In this document: positions 16,737-27,085 of the stretch, piece after piece
Layout: each line of letters begins with the position of its first letter
Position numbering within the stretch: the first letter of the stretch is position 1
Origin: Carnobacterium viridans
GTDB lineage: Bacteria > Bacillota > Bacilli > Lactobacillales > Carnobacteriaceae
Assembly: GCF_900102725.1 (NCBI RefSeq)
Contig: NZ_FNJW01000008.1
Span: 2,206,501-2,270,500 of the forward strand
Direction of reading: 5' to 3'
DNA length: 64,000 nucleotides
Program-made: the position numbers and the translations under genes
The notes under the pieces: generated by a model
What the model was told of the DNA's origin: nothing
The model's database searches: none
What the model saw: only the letters and a program-made list of their open reading frames with translations

Positions 16737-18170
16737 ATGAGTAAGCAACAAATTGGTGTAGTTGGAATGGCTGTTATGGGGAAAAACTTGGCTTTAAATA
16801 TTGAAAGCAGAGGATATTCCGTATCAGTTTACAACCGTACGACTTCTAAAACAGAAGCGGTTATTGCAGAAAATCCAGATAAGAAATTAGTATTGACTCG
16901 CACAGTTGAAGAATTTGTGGATTCTCTTGAAAAACCAAGACGTATTTTGTTAATGGTACAAGCAGGTAAAGGAACGGATGCAACCATCCAATCTTTATTG
17001 CCACATCTAGATGAAGGAGATGTATTGATTGACGGAGGAAACACCTTCTTTAAAGATACGATTCGACGCAGTGAGGAACTAGCAGAATCTGGTGTGAACT
17101 TTATTGGAACAGGTGTTTCTGGTGGAGAAGAAGGCGCACTTAAAGGGCCAGCTATCATGCCTGGTGGACAAAAAGAAGCTTACGATCTTGTTGCACCTAT
17201 CCTTGAACAAATTGCTGCTGTAGCTGAAGATGGTGAAGCTTGTGTTACGTACATCGGACCAAATGGAGCAGGTCATTACGTTAAAATGGTCCACAATGGT
17301 ATCGAATATGGTGATATGCAATTGATTGCTGAATCTTATCACTTGTTACGTAACGTCGCAGGTTTATCCGTTGAAGAAATAGCTGAAGTATTTGCTGAAT
17401 GGAACAAAGGCGAATTAGATAGTTTCTTAATTGAAATCACAGCAACAGCTTTAACTAAAAAAGATCCTGAAACTGGAAAACCAATGGTCGATATCATTTT
17501 AGACCGTGCTGGTAATAAGGGTACAGGTAAATGGACATCACAAAGTGCATTAGACTTAGGTGTTCCGCTTCCTTTAATTACAGAATCTGTTTTTGCACGT
17601 TACATTTCGGCTTTAAAAGAAGAACGTGTTGAAGCAAGTAAAGTGTTACCAAAACCTGCTCGTTATTCATTTGAAGGAGACAAAGCTGAATTAGTTGAAA
17701 AAATTAGACAAGCTTTATACTTCAGTAAAATCATGAGTTACGCTCAAGGATTTGCACAAATGCGTACAGCTAGTGAAGAGTATGATTGGAATCTACAATA
17801 CGGTGAAATAGCTAAAATTTTCCGTGCTGGATGTATTATCCGTGCCCGTTTCTTGCAAAAAATTACAGATGCTTATGATCGCAAAGCAGATCTTAAAAAC
17901 TTGATGTTGGACGATTACTTCATGGATATCACTAAAAATTACCAAAACGCTGTTCGTGATGTGATTGGTATTGCTGTAAAATCAGGTGTACCTATCCCAA
18001 CGTTCTCTTCAGCAATTGCTTATTATGATTCTTATCGTACGGCTGATTTGCCTGCAAATATCATTCAAGCGCAACGTGATTATTTCGGAGCACACACATA
18101 CGAAAGAACAGATAAAGCTGGAACTTTCCACTTCGACTGGTATGGAAATGAAGGAGAAGAACAATTGTAA
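16737..18170 (+). CDS. gnd: 6-phosphogluconate dehydrogenase, decarboxylating
   Basis: This enzyme oxidises 6-phosphogluconate to ribulose 5-phosphate and CO2 with NADP in the pentose phosphate pathway. The N-terminal Rossmann motif is [16 protein letters not shown]. The substrate site shows [21 protein letters not shown] and the catalytic Lys/His region [23 protein letters not shown] (parts at 17250-17320). The long helical C-domain ends with a YFGAHTYER tail. At 477 residues it is full length. An ATG follows AAGGGAG. A strong terminator follows. Confidence 0.98.
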   Translation: MSKQQIGVVGMAVMGKNLALNIESRGYSVSVYNRTTSKTEAVIAENPDKKLVLTRTVEEFVDSLEKPRRILLMVQAGKGTDATIQSLLPHLDEGDVLIDGGNTFFKDTIRRSEELAESGVNFIGTGVSGGEEGALKGPAIMPGGQKEAYDLVAPILEQIAAVAEDGEACVTYIGPNGAGHYVKMVHNGIEYGDMQLIAESYHLLRNVAGLSVEEIAEVFAEWNKGELDSFLIEITATALTKKDPETGKPMVDIILDRAGNKGTGKWTSQSALDLGVPLPLITESVFARYISALKEERVEASKVLPKPARYSFEGDKAELVEKIRQALYFSKIMSYAQGFAQMRTASEEYDWNLQYGEIAKIFRAGCIIRARFLQKITDAYDRKADLKNLMLDDYFMDITKNYQNAVRDVIGIAVKSGVPIPTFSSAIAYYDSYRTADLPANIIQAQRDYFGAHTYERTDKAGTFHFDWYGNEGEEQL

Positions 18171-18195
18171 GACGTTTTTCTAAAATAGAGGATAA

Positions 18196-18231
18196 AAAAG
18201 AGACTGAAATTATATTTTCGGTCTCTTTTTG
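18196..18231 (+). terminator. Terminator after gnd
   Basis: A 13-bp stem (AAAAGAGACTGAA with TTCGGTCTCTTTT) and a T run. Confidence 0.85.
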
Positions 18232-18336
18232 TATGACAAAAAATAATGGAAATTCTAATCAAATAATAGACAACTGTCGAATTGCTTAAGAAACTCTTAA
18301 AGAAGAGTTTTAAGCTTCTCATTTATTTCTAATTTA

Positions 18337-18345
18337 TGGTAAAAT
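18337..18345 (+). promoter_or_regulatory. Extended -10 upstream of the two-component operon
   Basis: TGG precedes TAAAAT (18340-18345). The same TGGTAAAAT appears upstream of cinA (37065) and ruvA (47771). A hairpin at 18291-18310 lies upstream. Confidence 0.45.
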
Positions 18346-18453
18346 GATAACGGACACATTAAAAATTGATTGTGAAAAACTAGTTATCATGGTATCGTAA
18401 CAAGAGCAAAAGAGACAAAAATAGGGATTTTAGAGGAGCAGGTGTACACTAAC

Positions 18454-19146
18454 ATGAACAAAATTTTAATTATTGAAGATGAAAAAAATCTAGCTCGTTT
18501 TGTAGAACTAGAACTAAAACATGAAGGCTACGCAACAGAAGTTCGTTACAATGGACGCACGGGATTAGAAGCTGCAGTTGCAGAAGATGCACATTGGGAT
18601 GTTATTTTATTAGACTTAATGCTACCAGAATTAAATGGAATAGATGTTTGTCGTCGTATTAGACAAGTAAGTAATATGCCTATCATTATGATGACTGCTA
18701 GAGACTCAGTTATTGACCGTGTATCTGGTTTAGACCATGGTGCAGATGACTATATTGTTAAACCGTTTGCTATCGAAGAATTATTAGCACGTTTGCGCGC
18801 ATTATTCCGTCGTATTGAAATTGAAAGTGAACAAAATATCACAAAACAAACAACAGTTACGTATAGAGATTTAACGGTTGAAAAAGAAAACCGTGTCGTA
18901 CGTCGTGGTGATGAAGTTATTGAATTAACTAAGCGTGAATATGAATTGCTGCTAGAGTTAATGGAAAATGTGAATGTGGTTTTAGCTCGTGACGTATTGT
19001 TGAATAAAGTTTGGGGATACGAAACTGAAGTTGAAACAAATGTTGTAGATGTATACATTCGTTACCTAAGAAATAAAATTGACGTTCCAAATGTTGACAG
19101 CTACATTCAAACTGTTCGCGGAACAGGTTATGTGATGCGTTCGTGA
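18454..19146 (+). CDS. OmpR-family response regulator, CsrR/CovR-like
   Basis: The product has 230 residues: a receiver domain with the acidic pocket (IIEDE), phosphoacceptor Asp54 (VILLDLMLP), TARDS and the KPF signature (YIVKPFAIEELLAR), then a winged-helix OmpR DNA-binding domain with ELTKREYELLLEL and VDVYIRYLRNKID. The whole sequence strongly resembles streptococcal CsrR/CovR, which controls envelope and virulence genes. The start is taken at ATG 18454; a GTG at 18442 would add four residues. Its last bases overlap the kinase start (GTGA). Confidence 0.93.
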   Translation: MNKILIIEDEKNLARFVELELKHEGYATEVRYNGRTGLEAAVAEDAHWDVILLDLMLPELNGIDVCRRIRQVSNMPIIMMTARDSVIDRVSGLDHGADDYIVKPFAIEELLARLRALFRRIEIESEQNITKQTTVTYRDLTVEKENRVVRRGDEVIELTKREYELLLELMENVNVVLARDVLLNKVWGYETEVETNVVDVYIRYLRNKIDVPNVDSYIQTVRGTGYVMRS

Positions 19147-20690
19147 GATTCTCGTTCTATGACAAAGATAAAAAAAGAAAGAAAAGAAAACGATTATCCT
19201 TAAAATGGAAATGGACTGTTGGAGCAACACTTGCAATATTCTTAACGTTTTCGATTTTTTCATTTGCTATTTTTGTAGGATTTAGACAAATTATGTTCAC
19301 GCAAGAGGAAGAAAATTTTAGAGAAGTTTTGTTTGGAGCAACTAGTCGTCTAGTTGATGAAAATAAAATAACCGATAGTGATTCTACATCTTTATCAAAG
19401 GCAACTGTTTACTCTGCTTTTAATCCCTCTTACTTTCCAGATATTATGGAATTGAATGGGGAATATGATCAAAGAAATACAACTTTTGAAGATTCTGGAA
19501 ATTATGAAGATACTTTATATGCCAAAATGAATGAAGAAGATGTCATCGTAAGAGTCTATACTCCAACACCGCGTTTGCTTTTTGAATCAAAACTAGGCGA
19601 TTTTTCTTTTGAAGAAAGCTCGGAACCCGTTATCAAGATGATCGATGTAAATGGCGAAGAAGGTTATTATGGAGTTGCACCTGTTATTTCTGACGAGACA
19701 CAACAAATTATTGGATATGTACAAGTTATCGATGGGATGTCAGATTACCATAATATGATTGAGGTCACACTTATTAGTTTAATAGCTATGAGTTCTGCGG
19801 CCCTTATTTTTAGCGGTATATTAGGCTATTTCTTGGCATCTAATTTTTTGAAACCGATAAAAAACATTACAAAAACAATGAATGACCTTCGACAAGATAC
19901 GCAATCGACTTCTAGAATTGAAGTAGTTGAAGGAAACGATGAATTGGATCACCTCTCCATTGTCTTTAATGATATGTTAGATAAGATGCAAAAGTATATT
20001 GAACAACAGAAGCAATTTGTTGAAGATGTTTCTCATGAATTAAGAACACCAGTTGCTGTGATGGAAGGTCATTTGAAGCTATTAGATCGATGGGGCAAAA
20101 ATGATCCTGAAATCCTAGATGAATCACTTTCTGCCTCACTACAAGAAATTACTCGGATGAAAAGTTTGGTTCAGGAAATGTTAGATTTGTCCAGAGCTGA
20201 GCAAGTAGAAATTCATTATAAGAATGAAAAAACATCTATTAAACCGATTATTCAGCAAACTTATAATAATTTTCAAATGATTCATCCGGACTTTGTTTTT
20301 AATTTAGATGATGATATCAATGAAGAGGTATATGTTTCTATTTACCGAAATCATATTGAACAAATTTTAATTATTTTACTGGATAATGCAGTTAAATATT
20401 CTACTGAACGTAAAGAAGTCCATATCTCAGTTGCAAATGATGATCGAGAAGTCCAGATTGCCATTCAAGACTTTGGTGAAGGGATGACCCCGGAAGACGC
20501 TGAAAAGATATTTAATCGTTTTTATCGTATTGACAAAGCTCGTAGCAGACACAAAGGCGGAAACGGGCTTGGTCTAGCGATAGCAAAAGAATTATTAAGT
20601 GGATACAACGGCACAATCACTGTAGAAAGTGTTTTAGACTATGGTTCAATATTTAGAATCACCTTGCCTATCTACAAAGATGACATATAA
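19143..20690 (+). CDS. Sensor histidine kinase, CsrS/CovS-like
   Basis: The 515-residue membrane kinase has a basic N-terminus, a first membrane helix around residues 27-50, an extracellular sensor region of about 150 residues, a second helix near residues 205-230, then HAMP, HisKA (QFVEDVSHELRTPVAVM, phosphorylated His) and HATPase_c with N, G1 and G2 boxes (ILLDNAVKYS, DFGEGM, GGNGLGLAIAKE). It starts with GTG inside the regulator's stop codon, so the pair is co-translated. The signal sensed cannot be read from the sequence. Confidence 0.93.
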   Translation: MRFSFYDKDKKRKKRKRLSLKWKWTVGATLAIFLTFSIFSFAIFVGFRQIMFTQEEENFREVLFGATSRLVDENKITDSDSTSLSKATVYSAFNPSYFPDIMELNGEYDQRNTTFEDSGNYEDTLYAKMNEEDVIVRVYTPTPRLLFESKLGDFSFEESSEPVIKMIDVNGEEGYYGVAPVISDETQQIIGYVQVIDGMSDYHNMIEVTLISLIAMSSAALIFSGILGYFLASNFLKPIKNITKTMNDLRQDTQSTSRIEVVEGNDELDHLSIVFNDMLDKMQKYIEQQKQFVEDVSHELRTPVAVMEGHLKLLDRWGKNDPEILDESLSASLQEITRMKSLVQEMLDLSRAEQVEIHYKNEKTSIKPIIQQTYNNFQMIHPDFVFNLDDDINEEVYVSIYRNHIEQILIILLDNAVKYSTERKEVHISVANDDREVQIAIQDFGEGMTPEDAEKIFNRFYRIDKARSRHKGGNGLGLAIAKELLSGYNGTITVESVLDYGSIFRITLPIYKDDI

Positions 20691-20691
20691 G

Positions 20692-20728
20692 AAAAACCAC
20701 TACTCGTTTAAGAGTAGTGGTTTTTTTT
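20692..20728. terminator. Bidirectional terminator between kinase and yidC
   Basis: A 13-bp stem (AAAAACCACTACT with AGTAGTGGTTTTT) has A-rich and T-rich flanks, so it can end both convergent transcripts. Confidence 0.85.
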
Positions 20729-21650
20729 AACGATTTTTTTGTTGTTTGCCGGCATTTCTACCGCGGCCATTTGTTTTATTTGATGGTTGATTTAAAACTT
20801 TAGATTGTTGTGCAACAGGCTCAGCTTGTTTAATTGTCCGTTTTGGTTTAACAGGACGTTTTTTAGCTTCTGCTTCAACTTGCGCTTTAATTCTAGGTTT
20901 AAAAATGAAATTAGTAATCAATGTTTGGAAGACTGCAAAAATTCCTCCAACAAACCAATATAACCCTAATCCAGCAGGTGATGTAAATGAAACCATTAAA
21001 ATCATAATTGGACTAACATACATCATTGTACGCATTTGTTTCTTTTGTTCCTCAGGAAGTCCAATCATAGAGACATAAGATTGAACAAAATAGACAGCAC
21101 CGGCTGCGATAGCAAGAGCAATGTTTTGATCTCCTAAACTAAAGCCTAAGAATGTACTATTTCCTATTTCTTTAGACAAATTGATTGCTTGGAACATAGC
21201 TGTAAATATCGGCATTTGAATCAGCAATGGCAAACATCCGATACCACCTAACATACTCATGTTGTTATCTTTATAAAGACTCATGAGTTCTTGTTGAGCA
21301 GCAGCTTTTTCTTCAGCTGTAACGGCAGATTTTTGTTTCTTCTGGACTTCTTCCATTTCTGGTTTGATTAAGGCCATTTTTTCTTGTTGGATAATAGATT
21401 TTTTTGATTGGCTTAAATTTAAAGGTAAAATAATTAAGCGGACGACTAATGTAATGACAATAATAGCTAGTCCATAACTACCTCCTAATAATTCAGCAAG
21501 TTGAATGATTACTTGTTGCGTAGGAACCACTAGAAATTCGTAAATAAAACCACTAGGATTTCCATCTGAGTCATGACCCATACAACCAGACAAAAAAACC
21601 ATAACGCTTAATAGCGTTCCAGATAAAAGTAATTTCTTGAAATTTTTCAT
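20727..21650 (-). CDS. yidC: YidC/OxaA membrane protein insertase, lipoprotein form
   Basis: YidC inserts membrane proteins alone or with SecYEG. The 307-residue product has a lipoprotein signal with lipobox LSGC near residue 23, then five hydrophobic segments typical of Gram-positive YidC/SpoIIIJ, and a basic C-terminal tail (Lys/Arg-rich, ending QQKNR) that binds ribosomes. The substrate-groove Arg is in VVRLIILPLNLSQSKKS. Many lactic acid bacteria carry two paralogues; the long basic tail suggests a YidC2-like form. It lies downstream of the acylphosphatase gene. Confidence 0.93.
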   Translation of the reverse strand: MKNFKKLLLSGTLLSVMVFLSGCMGHDSDGNPSGFIYEFLVVPTQQVIIQLAELLGGSYGLAIIVITLVVRLIILPLNLSQSKKSIIQQEKMALIKPEMEEVQKKQKSAVTAEEKAAAQQELMSLYKDNNMSMLGGIGCLPLLIQMPIFTAMFQAINLSKEIGNSTFLGFSLGDQNIALAIAAGAVYFVQSYVSMIGLPEEQKKQMRTMMYVSPIMILMVSFTSPAGLGLYWFVGGIFAVFQTLITNFIFKPRIKAQVEAEAKKRPVKPKRTIKQAEPVAQQSKVLNQPSNKTNGRGRNAGKQQKNR

Positions 21651-21715
21651 TGTTCACAATCCTTCATTTTTAAAGTAAGTAGCATTACTTACTATACAGG
21701 ATTCAGGAATGGTTT

Positions 21716-21991
21716 TCAATTGCTTATTGTGAACTTATATCTGACAGGTAAAGAGGAAAGTTCATCTACATCAATAGAATCAACTTGTCCACTGGGTGAA
21801 GGGGAATTTCTTATTTTTTCTATAAATTTATCTATTTTTTCTTCATCACCATTAGCTTCTATATATACGCTTCCATCTGATTCGTTACGAACAATGCCGT
21901 AAACCCCTATTTGATCAGCTGCTAATTTGGTTGAATAACGAAAGCCAACGCCTTGAACAAGACCTGTTACACGAATCGAAACCTTTTTCAT
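21716..21991 (-). CDS. acyP: Acylphosphatase
   Basis: Acylphosphatase hydrolyses carboxyl-phosphate bonds of small molecules. The 91-residue form begins MKKVSIRVTGLVQGVGFRYST, with the catalytic Arg in GVGFRY and the Asn in GIVRNESDGSVYIEANG. The ATG at 21991 follows GGAGGG at good spacing. A second in-frame ATG at 22087, preceded by its own AAGGAGG, would add a 32-residue N-terminal extension (MRSFFTTVKEFLFPVI..). Both starts look usable. It is followed by yidC, a frequent Lactobacillales pairing. Confidence 0.88.
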   Translation of the reverse strand: MKKVSIRVTGLVQGVGFRYSTKLAADQIGVYGIVRNESDGSVYIEANGDEEKIDKFIEKIRNSPSPSGQVDSIDVDELSSLPVRYKFTISN

Positions 21992-22199
21992 AGAAATCCC
22001 TCCATTATCATTGTCTTCTATTGAAGACTCTATTGGTTTAATAACCGGAAAAAGAAACTCTTTAACTGTTGTAAAAAAAGACCTCATTCTCTGCCTCCTT
22101 AATGTAATAGTTGTTTATTCAGTAATTGTAACGAGAGATTTAGGTTCGGTCAATTATTCTTCATGCTAATTAGCAAAAAAAAACAAATTTTTGGTCTTA

Positions 22200-22228
22200 T
22201 TGCATTGAGTATAGAGATAACTTACAAT
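22200..22228 (+). promoter_or_regulatory. topB promoter
   Basis: TTGCAT and TACAAT are separated by exactly 17 bases, 66 bases before the topB start. Confidence 0.65.
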
Positions 22229-22293
22229 GGATGCATAATGGACACAGGGAAAAGTAAATGTATCAGCAGTTTTAAGTAAAGAAAGGACTAAAC

Positions 22294-24372
22294 ATGAAGA
22301 CATTAATTATTGCCGAAAAACCAAGTGTAGGGAAAGAAATTGCACGAGTATTAGGTGCAACACAAAAAAGCAAAACACACATTGAAGGAAATGACGTTAT
22401 TGTAACGTGGGCATTAGGCCATTTATTGGGATTGAAAATGCCCGAAGATTATAAAGTGGAATGGGCTACGTGGGACTTAAACGTCTTACCGCTTATTCCA
22501 GAAAAAATGACAACTAAGCCATTAACAAATACTAGAGGTCAATTAAAAGCAATCAAACAATTGGCTAATCGAAAAGACATTGGTTCAGCAGTCATTGCGA
22601 CGGATGCTGGACGTGAAGGAGAATTGGTTGCGAGATGGATATTAGAGTATGTTCATTTTAATAAACCAGTAAAAAGACTGTGGATCTCATCTCAAACCGA
22701 TAAAGCTATTAAAGATGGCTTTAATCAATTGCAACCAAGTAAAAAATACGATACATTATACGATTCTGCAGTTGCGCGTTCAGAAGCGGACTGGTTAATT
22801 GGTTTAAACGTTACTAGAGCATTGACTGTGAAGTATCAAGATAATTTATCAGCTGGACGGGTACAAACACCTACATTAGCCATGGTACATAAGCAAGAAG
22901 CAAAAATACAGTCTTTCGTTCCAGAAACTTTTTATACGGTGCAATTGACAATCGATGGAAAAAAAGCGGTCTTGCAAGAAGGAGCTCCACGTAAGTTTAA
23001 CGACCGAGAAAAAGCCGAGAAGCTAGTATTATCGTTAAAAGATAAACCGATAACAGTTGTAGATATAAAAGAAAAGCAGGCGGTTCAACAAGCACCAATG
23101 CCATATGATTTAACCGAACTTCAACGCGAAGCTAACCAACGTTACCAATTTTCAGCAAAGAAAACACTTAGTTTAATGCAGACCTTATATGAACGTCATA
23201 AAGTGCTCTCTTATCCAAGAACAGATTCAAACTATTTGACTCAAGACATGGTAGGAACTATGAAAGAACGGGTTATGGCGATTCAAGGATTTGCTCCTGA
23301 AAAAGCTAAAGAGATTTTGAAAAGAGGAGCTCAAGTAACTCAAAAAGGTGTTTTTAATACTGCTAAAGTGACAGATCACCATGGTATTATTCCGACTGAA
23401 GAACACCCGCGTCCAGAAAAAATGGAAGCAGATGAGTTGAAAATTTATCGCATGGTTGTGGAACGTTTTATTGGACTATTTTTACCAGCTTATAAAGTCA
23501 CTAAGACAACGGTTGTTTTTTCAGTAGCAGATATTTTATTTAGTCTGCAACAAGAAATCGTACTTGAAAAAGGCTGGAAAAAGGATGTTCCAAAACAATC
23601 AGAAAATGTGTATAAACTAAACGAGCAATTAATGCGTACAGCTTATACCATTCAAAAACAGTTAACTGAAGCACCAGCTCGATTATCTGAAGGTGCCTTG
23701 TTACAAAATATGGAAAAAAATAGTTTAGGAACACCTGCAACTCGTGCTGAAATCATTGAAAAATTGATTAGCAGCGAGTTAATGGAACGAAATCAAAACA
23801 AGCTAAGCACAACGCCTAAAGGACAACAATTGCTAACATTAGTAAACCCGGCATTGGTGACTCCTGAACTAACAAGTAAATGGGAGAAGTCGTTGGAAGA
23901 AATTTCAAATGGTAGTTTAAAAAAAGAGGACTTCTTAAAAAAAATAAAGCAGGAAACGGCTAGATTAGTAACAGAAATCAAAACAAGCACGCAAACGTAT
24001 AAAGATCATGCATTAACGAACAAAATCTGTCCTGATTGCGGGGAATTGTTGAAAGAACGAAGTGGCCGTGATGGAAAATTACTTATTTGCAGCAGTTCAA
24101 CTTGTTCGTATAAACGCAGAAAAGATCCGAAAGTATCTAATCACCGTTGTGCACAGTGCCACCGGAAAATGGAAATTCATGAAGGTAAAAATGGGAATTA
24201 CTTCAAATGCAAATATTGTAACGTTACTGAGAAATTAGAAGGAAAAAATAGTAAGAAACCCAGCAAACATGAAACAAAGAAGTTAATGCAAAAAATAAAT
24301 AATCAACAAGAAGAAGTAGAAAGTCCGTTGGCACTAGCTATGAAAGCTGCAATGGCAAAAAAGGATAATTAA
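22294..24372 (+). CDS. topB: DNA topoisomerase III
   Basis: This type IA topoisomerase passes single strands and unlinks replication or recombination intermediates. The Toprim domain starts TLIIAEKPSVGKEIARVLGA and has the acidic TDAGREGELVARWI. The catalytic Tyr307 lies in SYPRTDSNYLT. The C-terminus has two Cys clusters (CPDCGELL..CSSSTC and CAQC..CKYC), likely zinc-binding. At 692 residues it resembles chromosomal Firmicute TopB. It has its own promoter and is divergent from acyP. Confidence 0.95.
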   Translation: MKTLIIAEKPSVGKEIARVLGATQKSKTHIEGNDVIVTWALGHLLGLKMPEDYKVEWATWDLNVLPLIPEKMTTKPLTNTRGQLKAIKQLANRKDIGSAVIATDAGREGELVARWILEYVHFNKPVKRLWISSQTDKAIKDGFNQLQPSKKYDTLYDSAVARSEADWLIGLNVTRALTVKYQDNLSAGRVQTPTLAMVHKQEAKIQSFVPETFYTVQLTIDGKKAVLQEGAPRKFNDREKAEKLVLSLKDKPITVVDIKEKQAVQQAPMPYDLTELQREANQRYQFSAKKTLSLMQTLYERHKVLSYPRTDSNYLTQDMVGTMKERVMAIQGFAPEKAKEILKRGAQVTQKGVFNTAKVTDHHGIIPTEEHPRPEKMEADELKIYRMVVERFIGLFLPAYKVTKTTVVFSVADILFSLQQEIVLEKGWKKDVPKQSENVYKLNEQLMRTAYTIQKQLTEAPARLSEGALLQNMEKNSLGTPATRAEIIEKLISSELMERNQNKLSTTPKGQQLLTLVNPALVTPELTSKWEKSLEEISNGSLKKEDFLKKIKQETARLVTEIKTSTQTYKDHALTNKICPDCGELLKERSGRDGKLLICSSSTCSYKRRKDPKVSNHRCAQCHRKMEIHEGKNGNYFKCKYCNVTEKLEGKNSKKPSKHETKKLMQKINNQQEEVESPLALAMKAAMAKKDN

Positions 24373-24383
24373 ATTAAAGCTAG

Positions 24384-24428
24384 AAAAGGATGGAATAGGG
24401 CAAAAATGATTGTCTGTTTCATCCTTTT
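24384..24428 (+). terminator. Possible terminator after topB
   Basis: A 12-bp stem (AAAAGGATGGAA with TTTCATCCTTTT) with a 21-base loop; the T run is part of the stem. Confidence 0.5.
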
Positions 24429-24493
24429 ACTGCATTCCGTTTAAGCGTAATTTTGTGTATAATCAAAGAAGAGTATAAGGAGGGAAGAAAATC

Positions 24494-26824
24494 GTGGCAG
24501 TGAAAAAAAAGACTAGCTCAACTAAAAAGAACGCAAATTATCGTTTCTCTTTTGAAATTATTGGCTTGGTATTTATTATTTTAAGTATTTTTTCAGCTTC
24601 AAAAACTGGTTTTGCGGGTGTTTTTAGTGCAAATCTATTTCGCTTTTTTGTAGGAAACACTTTTATCGTAGCATCTATTTTAGTAGGGATCTATGGCGTA
24701 TATCTAGTATTTAAAGGTAAAGAACCTCCTTTTAAAAACAAACGCATTATGGGTTTTTTACTTATTTACAGCAGCCTGCTGCTAGTATTACATGCCCGTT
24801 TATTTGCACCTATCGTCCATTCAGATATGAACATCGTTTCTGCTACTTTTCGTTTTTTTATGACAGATATGGCGAATAACGAAATTACCCAATCGCTTGG
24901 TGGGGGTATGATTGGAGCAGTTTTTTATGCGATCAGCTATTTCTTGTTTTCTCAATGGGGGACTTATTTTATAGCAACACTTAGTTGCTTTTTTGGACTG
25001 TTTTTATTATTCCAACTATCGTTTAAAACTTTTTTGAAAAGAACTGGACAAGTAGTTCTGCTGATCTGGAAGAAATTAAAAGCAGTTTTAGATTATTTTA
25101 AAACGGCTATCCATCAAAAAATAAATAGGTTAAAAGAGACTCCCAAGGCTGAAGGGGTAAAAGCTAATAAAAAAAATAACATCAAACCAGCAGCAACTGC
25201 AAATGAAATCGATCAATCAGTCACTGCAGGTAAAAATGAGCAATTGCAGCTAGAAATTGACAGCTATCAAAATCGCGTTGGAAAACCAGCTACTAAGGAA
25301 ACTATAGACGATTCCTTGGAAGAAAATGAGAATGAAACGATTGATTTTGAGATAGGGGCTGAAAGAGAGAATAAAGATTATCAGATGCCACCTTCACATC
25401 TGTTGAATGAAATACCGCAAAATGATCAAACAAACGAGTATGCGCTTATCCAAAAAAATGTAAAAAAATTAGAAGAAACATTCCAAAGTTTCGGAGTGGA
25501 TGCCAAAGTTACTAAAGCAAACTTAGGTCCAGCTGTAACAAAATATGAAGTTCAACCGGCTGTTGGAGTAAAAGTGAGTAAAATAGTCAATCTCAGTGAT
25601 GACATTGCTCTGTCATTAGCAGCAAAGGATATTCGAATTGAAGCGCCTATTCCAGGAAAATCATTTATTGGAATTGAAGTTCCTAATAGTGAGGTGAGTT
25701 TGGTTTCGTTTAGAGATGTTATTGAAGGTCAAGTTCATAATAAAGAAAAAATGCTAGAAGTTCCGCTTGGAAGAGACATATCCGGAAACATCACTATGGC
25801 AGATTTATCTAAAATGCCACACTTGCTTGTTGCAGGGTCTACGGGTAGTGGGAAATCTGTTTGTATTAATGGTATCATCACTAGTTTATTGATGAAAGCT
25901 AAACCAAATGAAGTGAAATTGATGATGATTGATCCTAAAATGGTAGAGTTAAATGTATACAACGGGATTCCGCATTTGTTGACACCTGTTGTAACAAATC
26001 CTAAAAAGGCAGCTCAAGCTTTGCAAAAAGTTGTTACTGAAATGGAAAGAAGATATGAACTGTTTGCGGCCAGTGGAATGCGAAATATTACTGGATACAA
26101 CCAGTATCTTCAAAGTCATAACGATGAAAATGGCGAAAATTATCCTATACTACCTTTTATCGTAGTCATAGTAGATGAATTAGCCGACTTGATGATGGTA
26201 GCTAGTAATGAAGTTGAAGATGCCATCATTCGGTTAGCTCAGATGGCCAGAGCAGCTGGTATTCATATGATTTTAGCAACTCAAAGACCTAGTGTAGATG
26301 TTATCACCGGCATCATCAAAGCAAATGTACCTTCACGCATCGCTTTTGCCGTTTCAAGTGGTGTTGATTCCAGAACAATAATCGATGGCAGTGGAGCAGA
26401 AAAATTGTTGGGTAGAGGAGATATGCTGTTTTTACCAATGGGTGAAAATAAACCTGTTCGCGTACAAGGGGCCTTTATTTCAGATGAAGAAGTTGAACAT
26501 ATAGTGACTTTTGTAACGAATCAACAAGGTGCAAATTATGTAGAAGAAATGATGCCGACTGAAGAAACTAAGGCTATGGAGAATGAAGTACAAGATGATG
26601 TCTATGATGATGCAGTGGCTTTAATTGTTGAAATGCAGACAGCAAGTATTTCATTATTGCAACGTCGTTTTAGGATTGGATATAACCGCGCGGCTCGATT
26701 GATTGATGAAATGGAAATGCGAGGCATTGTTGGGCCATCGGAAGGAAGCAAACCTCGTAAGGTAAACATTACAAGGCTTCCTGGCGATGAACGTCTGGCA
26801 GAAACAGATACAGAGCATTATTAA
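24494..26824 (+). CDS. ftsK: FtsK/SpoIIIE DNA translocase
   Basis: This membrane-anchored hexameric ATPase pumps chromosomal DNA through the division septum. The N-terminus has four hydrophobic segments within about residues 18-180, then a charged linker to about residue 300. The motor has Walker [13 protein letters not shown] and Walker [14 protein letters not shown]. The C-terminal gamma winged helix ([20 protein letters not shown]) reads KOPS/SRS-type sequences. It starts at GTG after AAGGAGGG; 776 residues is normal. A strong terminator follows. Confidence 0.96.
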   Translation: MAVKKKTSSTKKNANYRFSFEIIGLVFIILSIFSASKTGFAGVFSANLFRFFVGNTFIVASILVGIYGVYLVFKGKEPPFKNKRIMGFLLIYSSLLLVLHARLFAPIVHSDMNIVSATFRFFMTDMANNEITQSLGGGMIGAVFYAISYFLFSQWGTYFIATLSCFFGLFLLFQLSFKTFLKRTGQVVLLIWKKLKAVLDYFKTAIHQKINRLKETPKAEGVKANKKNNIKPAATANEIDQSVTAGKNEQLQLEIDSYQNRVGKPATKETIDDSLEENENETIDFEIGAERENKDYQMPPSHLLNEIPQNDQTNEYALIQKNVKKLEETFQSFGVDAKVTKANLGPAVTKYEVQPAVGVKVSKIVNLSDDIALSLAAKDIRIEAPIPGKSFIGIEVPNSEVSLVSFRDVIEGQVHNKEKMLEVPLGRDISGNITMADLSKMPHLLVAGSTGSGKSVCINGIITSLLMKAKPNEVKLMMIDPKMVELNVYNGIPHLLTPVVTNPKKAAQALQKVVTEMERRYELFAASGMRNITGYNQYLQSHNDENGENYPILPFIVVIVDELADLMMVASNEVEDAIIRLAQMARAAGIHMILATQRPSVDVITGIIKANVPSRIAFAVSSGVDSRTIIDGSGAEKLLGRGDMLFLPMGENKPVRVQGAFISDEEVEHIVTFVTNQQGANYVEEMMPTEETKAMENEVQDDVYDDAVALIVEMQTASISLLQRRFRIGYNRAARLIDEMEMRGIVGPSEGSKPRKVNITRLPGDERLAETDTEHY

Positions 26825-26829
26825 AAGAT

Positions 26830-26870
26830 AACACTCGTTGAAAAGCAATTTATTCAACGAGTGTTTTTTT
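26830..26870 (+). terminator. Terminator after ftsK
   Basis: A perfect 13-bp stem (AACACTCGTTGAA with TTCAACGAGTGTT) and a T run. Confidence 0.88.
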
Positions 26871-27002
26871 GGAACGTGCACTTTTTGTTAATCATTTGAT
26901 CCATAGGAAAACGAAATGGGCACTAATACATTAAAAAACGATTAAAAACTGAACAATTTACTGCTAAAACGTTTTCAATAATCATAATTGTTGTTTATTT
27001 TT

Positions 27003-27045
27003 TAAACTAAAAATGGTACTATAAATGCGAGGATGAATTGATGCT
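27003..27045 (+). promoter_or_regulatory. Putative promoter of the BMP lipoprotein gene
   Basis: TGG precedes TACTAT (about 27016-27021), an extended -10, with an AT-rich TTTATT 17 bases upstream. A short palindrome AAAACGTTTT lies at about 26969-26978. Confidence 0.4.
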
Positions 27046-27085
27046 AATTTGATTCATACTAAAAAATTATTGGGGGTTTTTTTGA

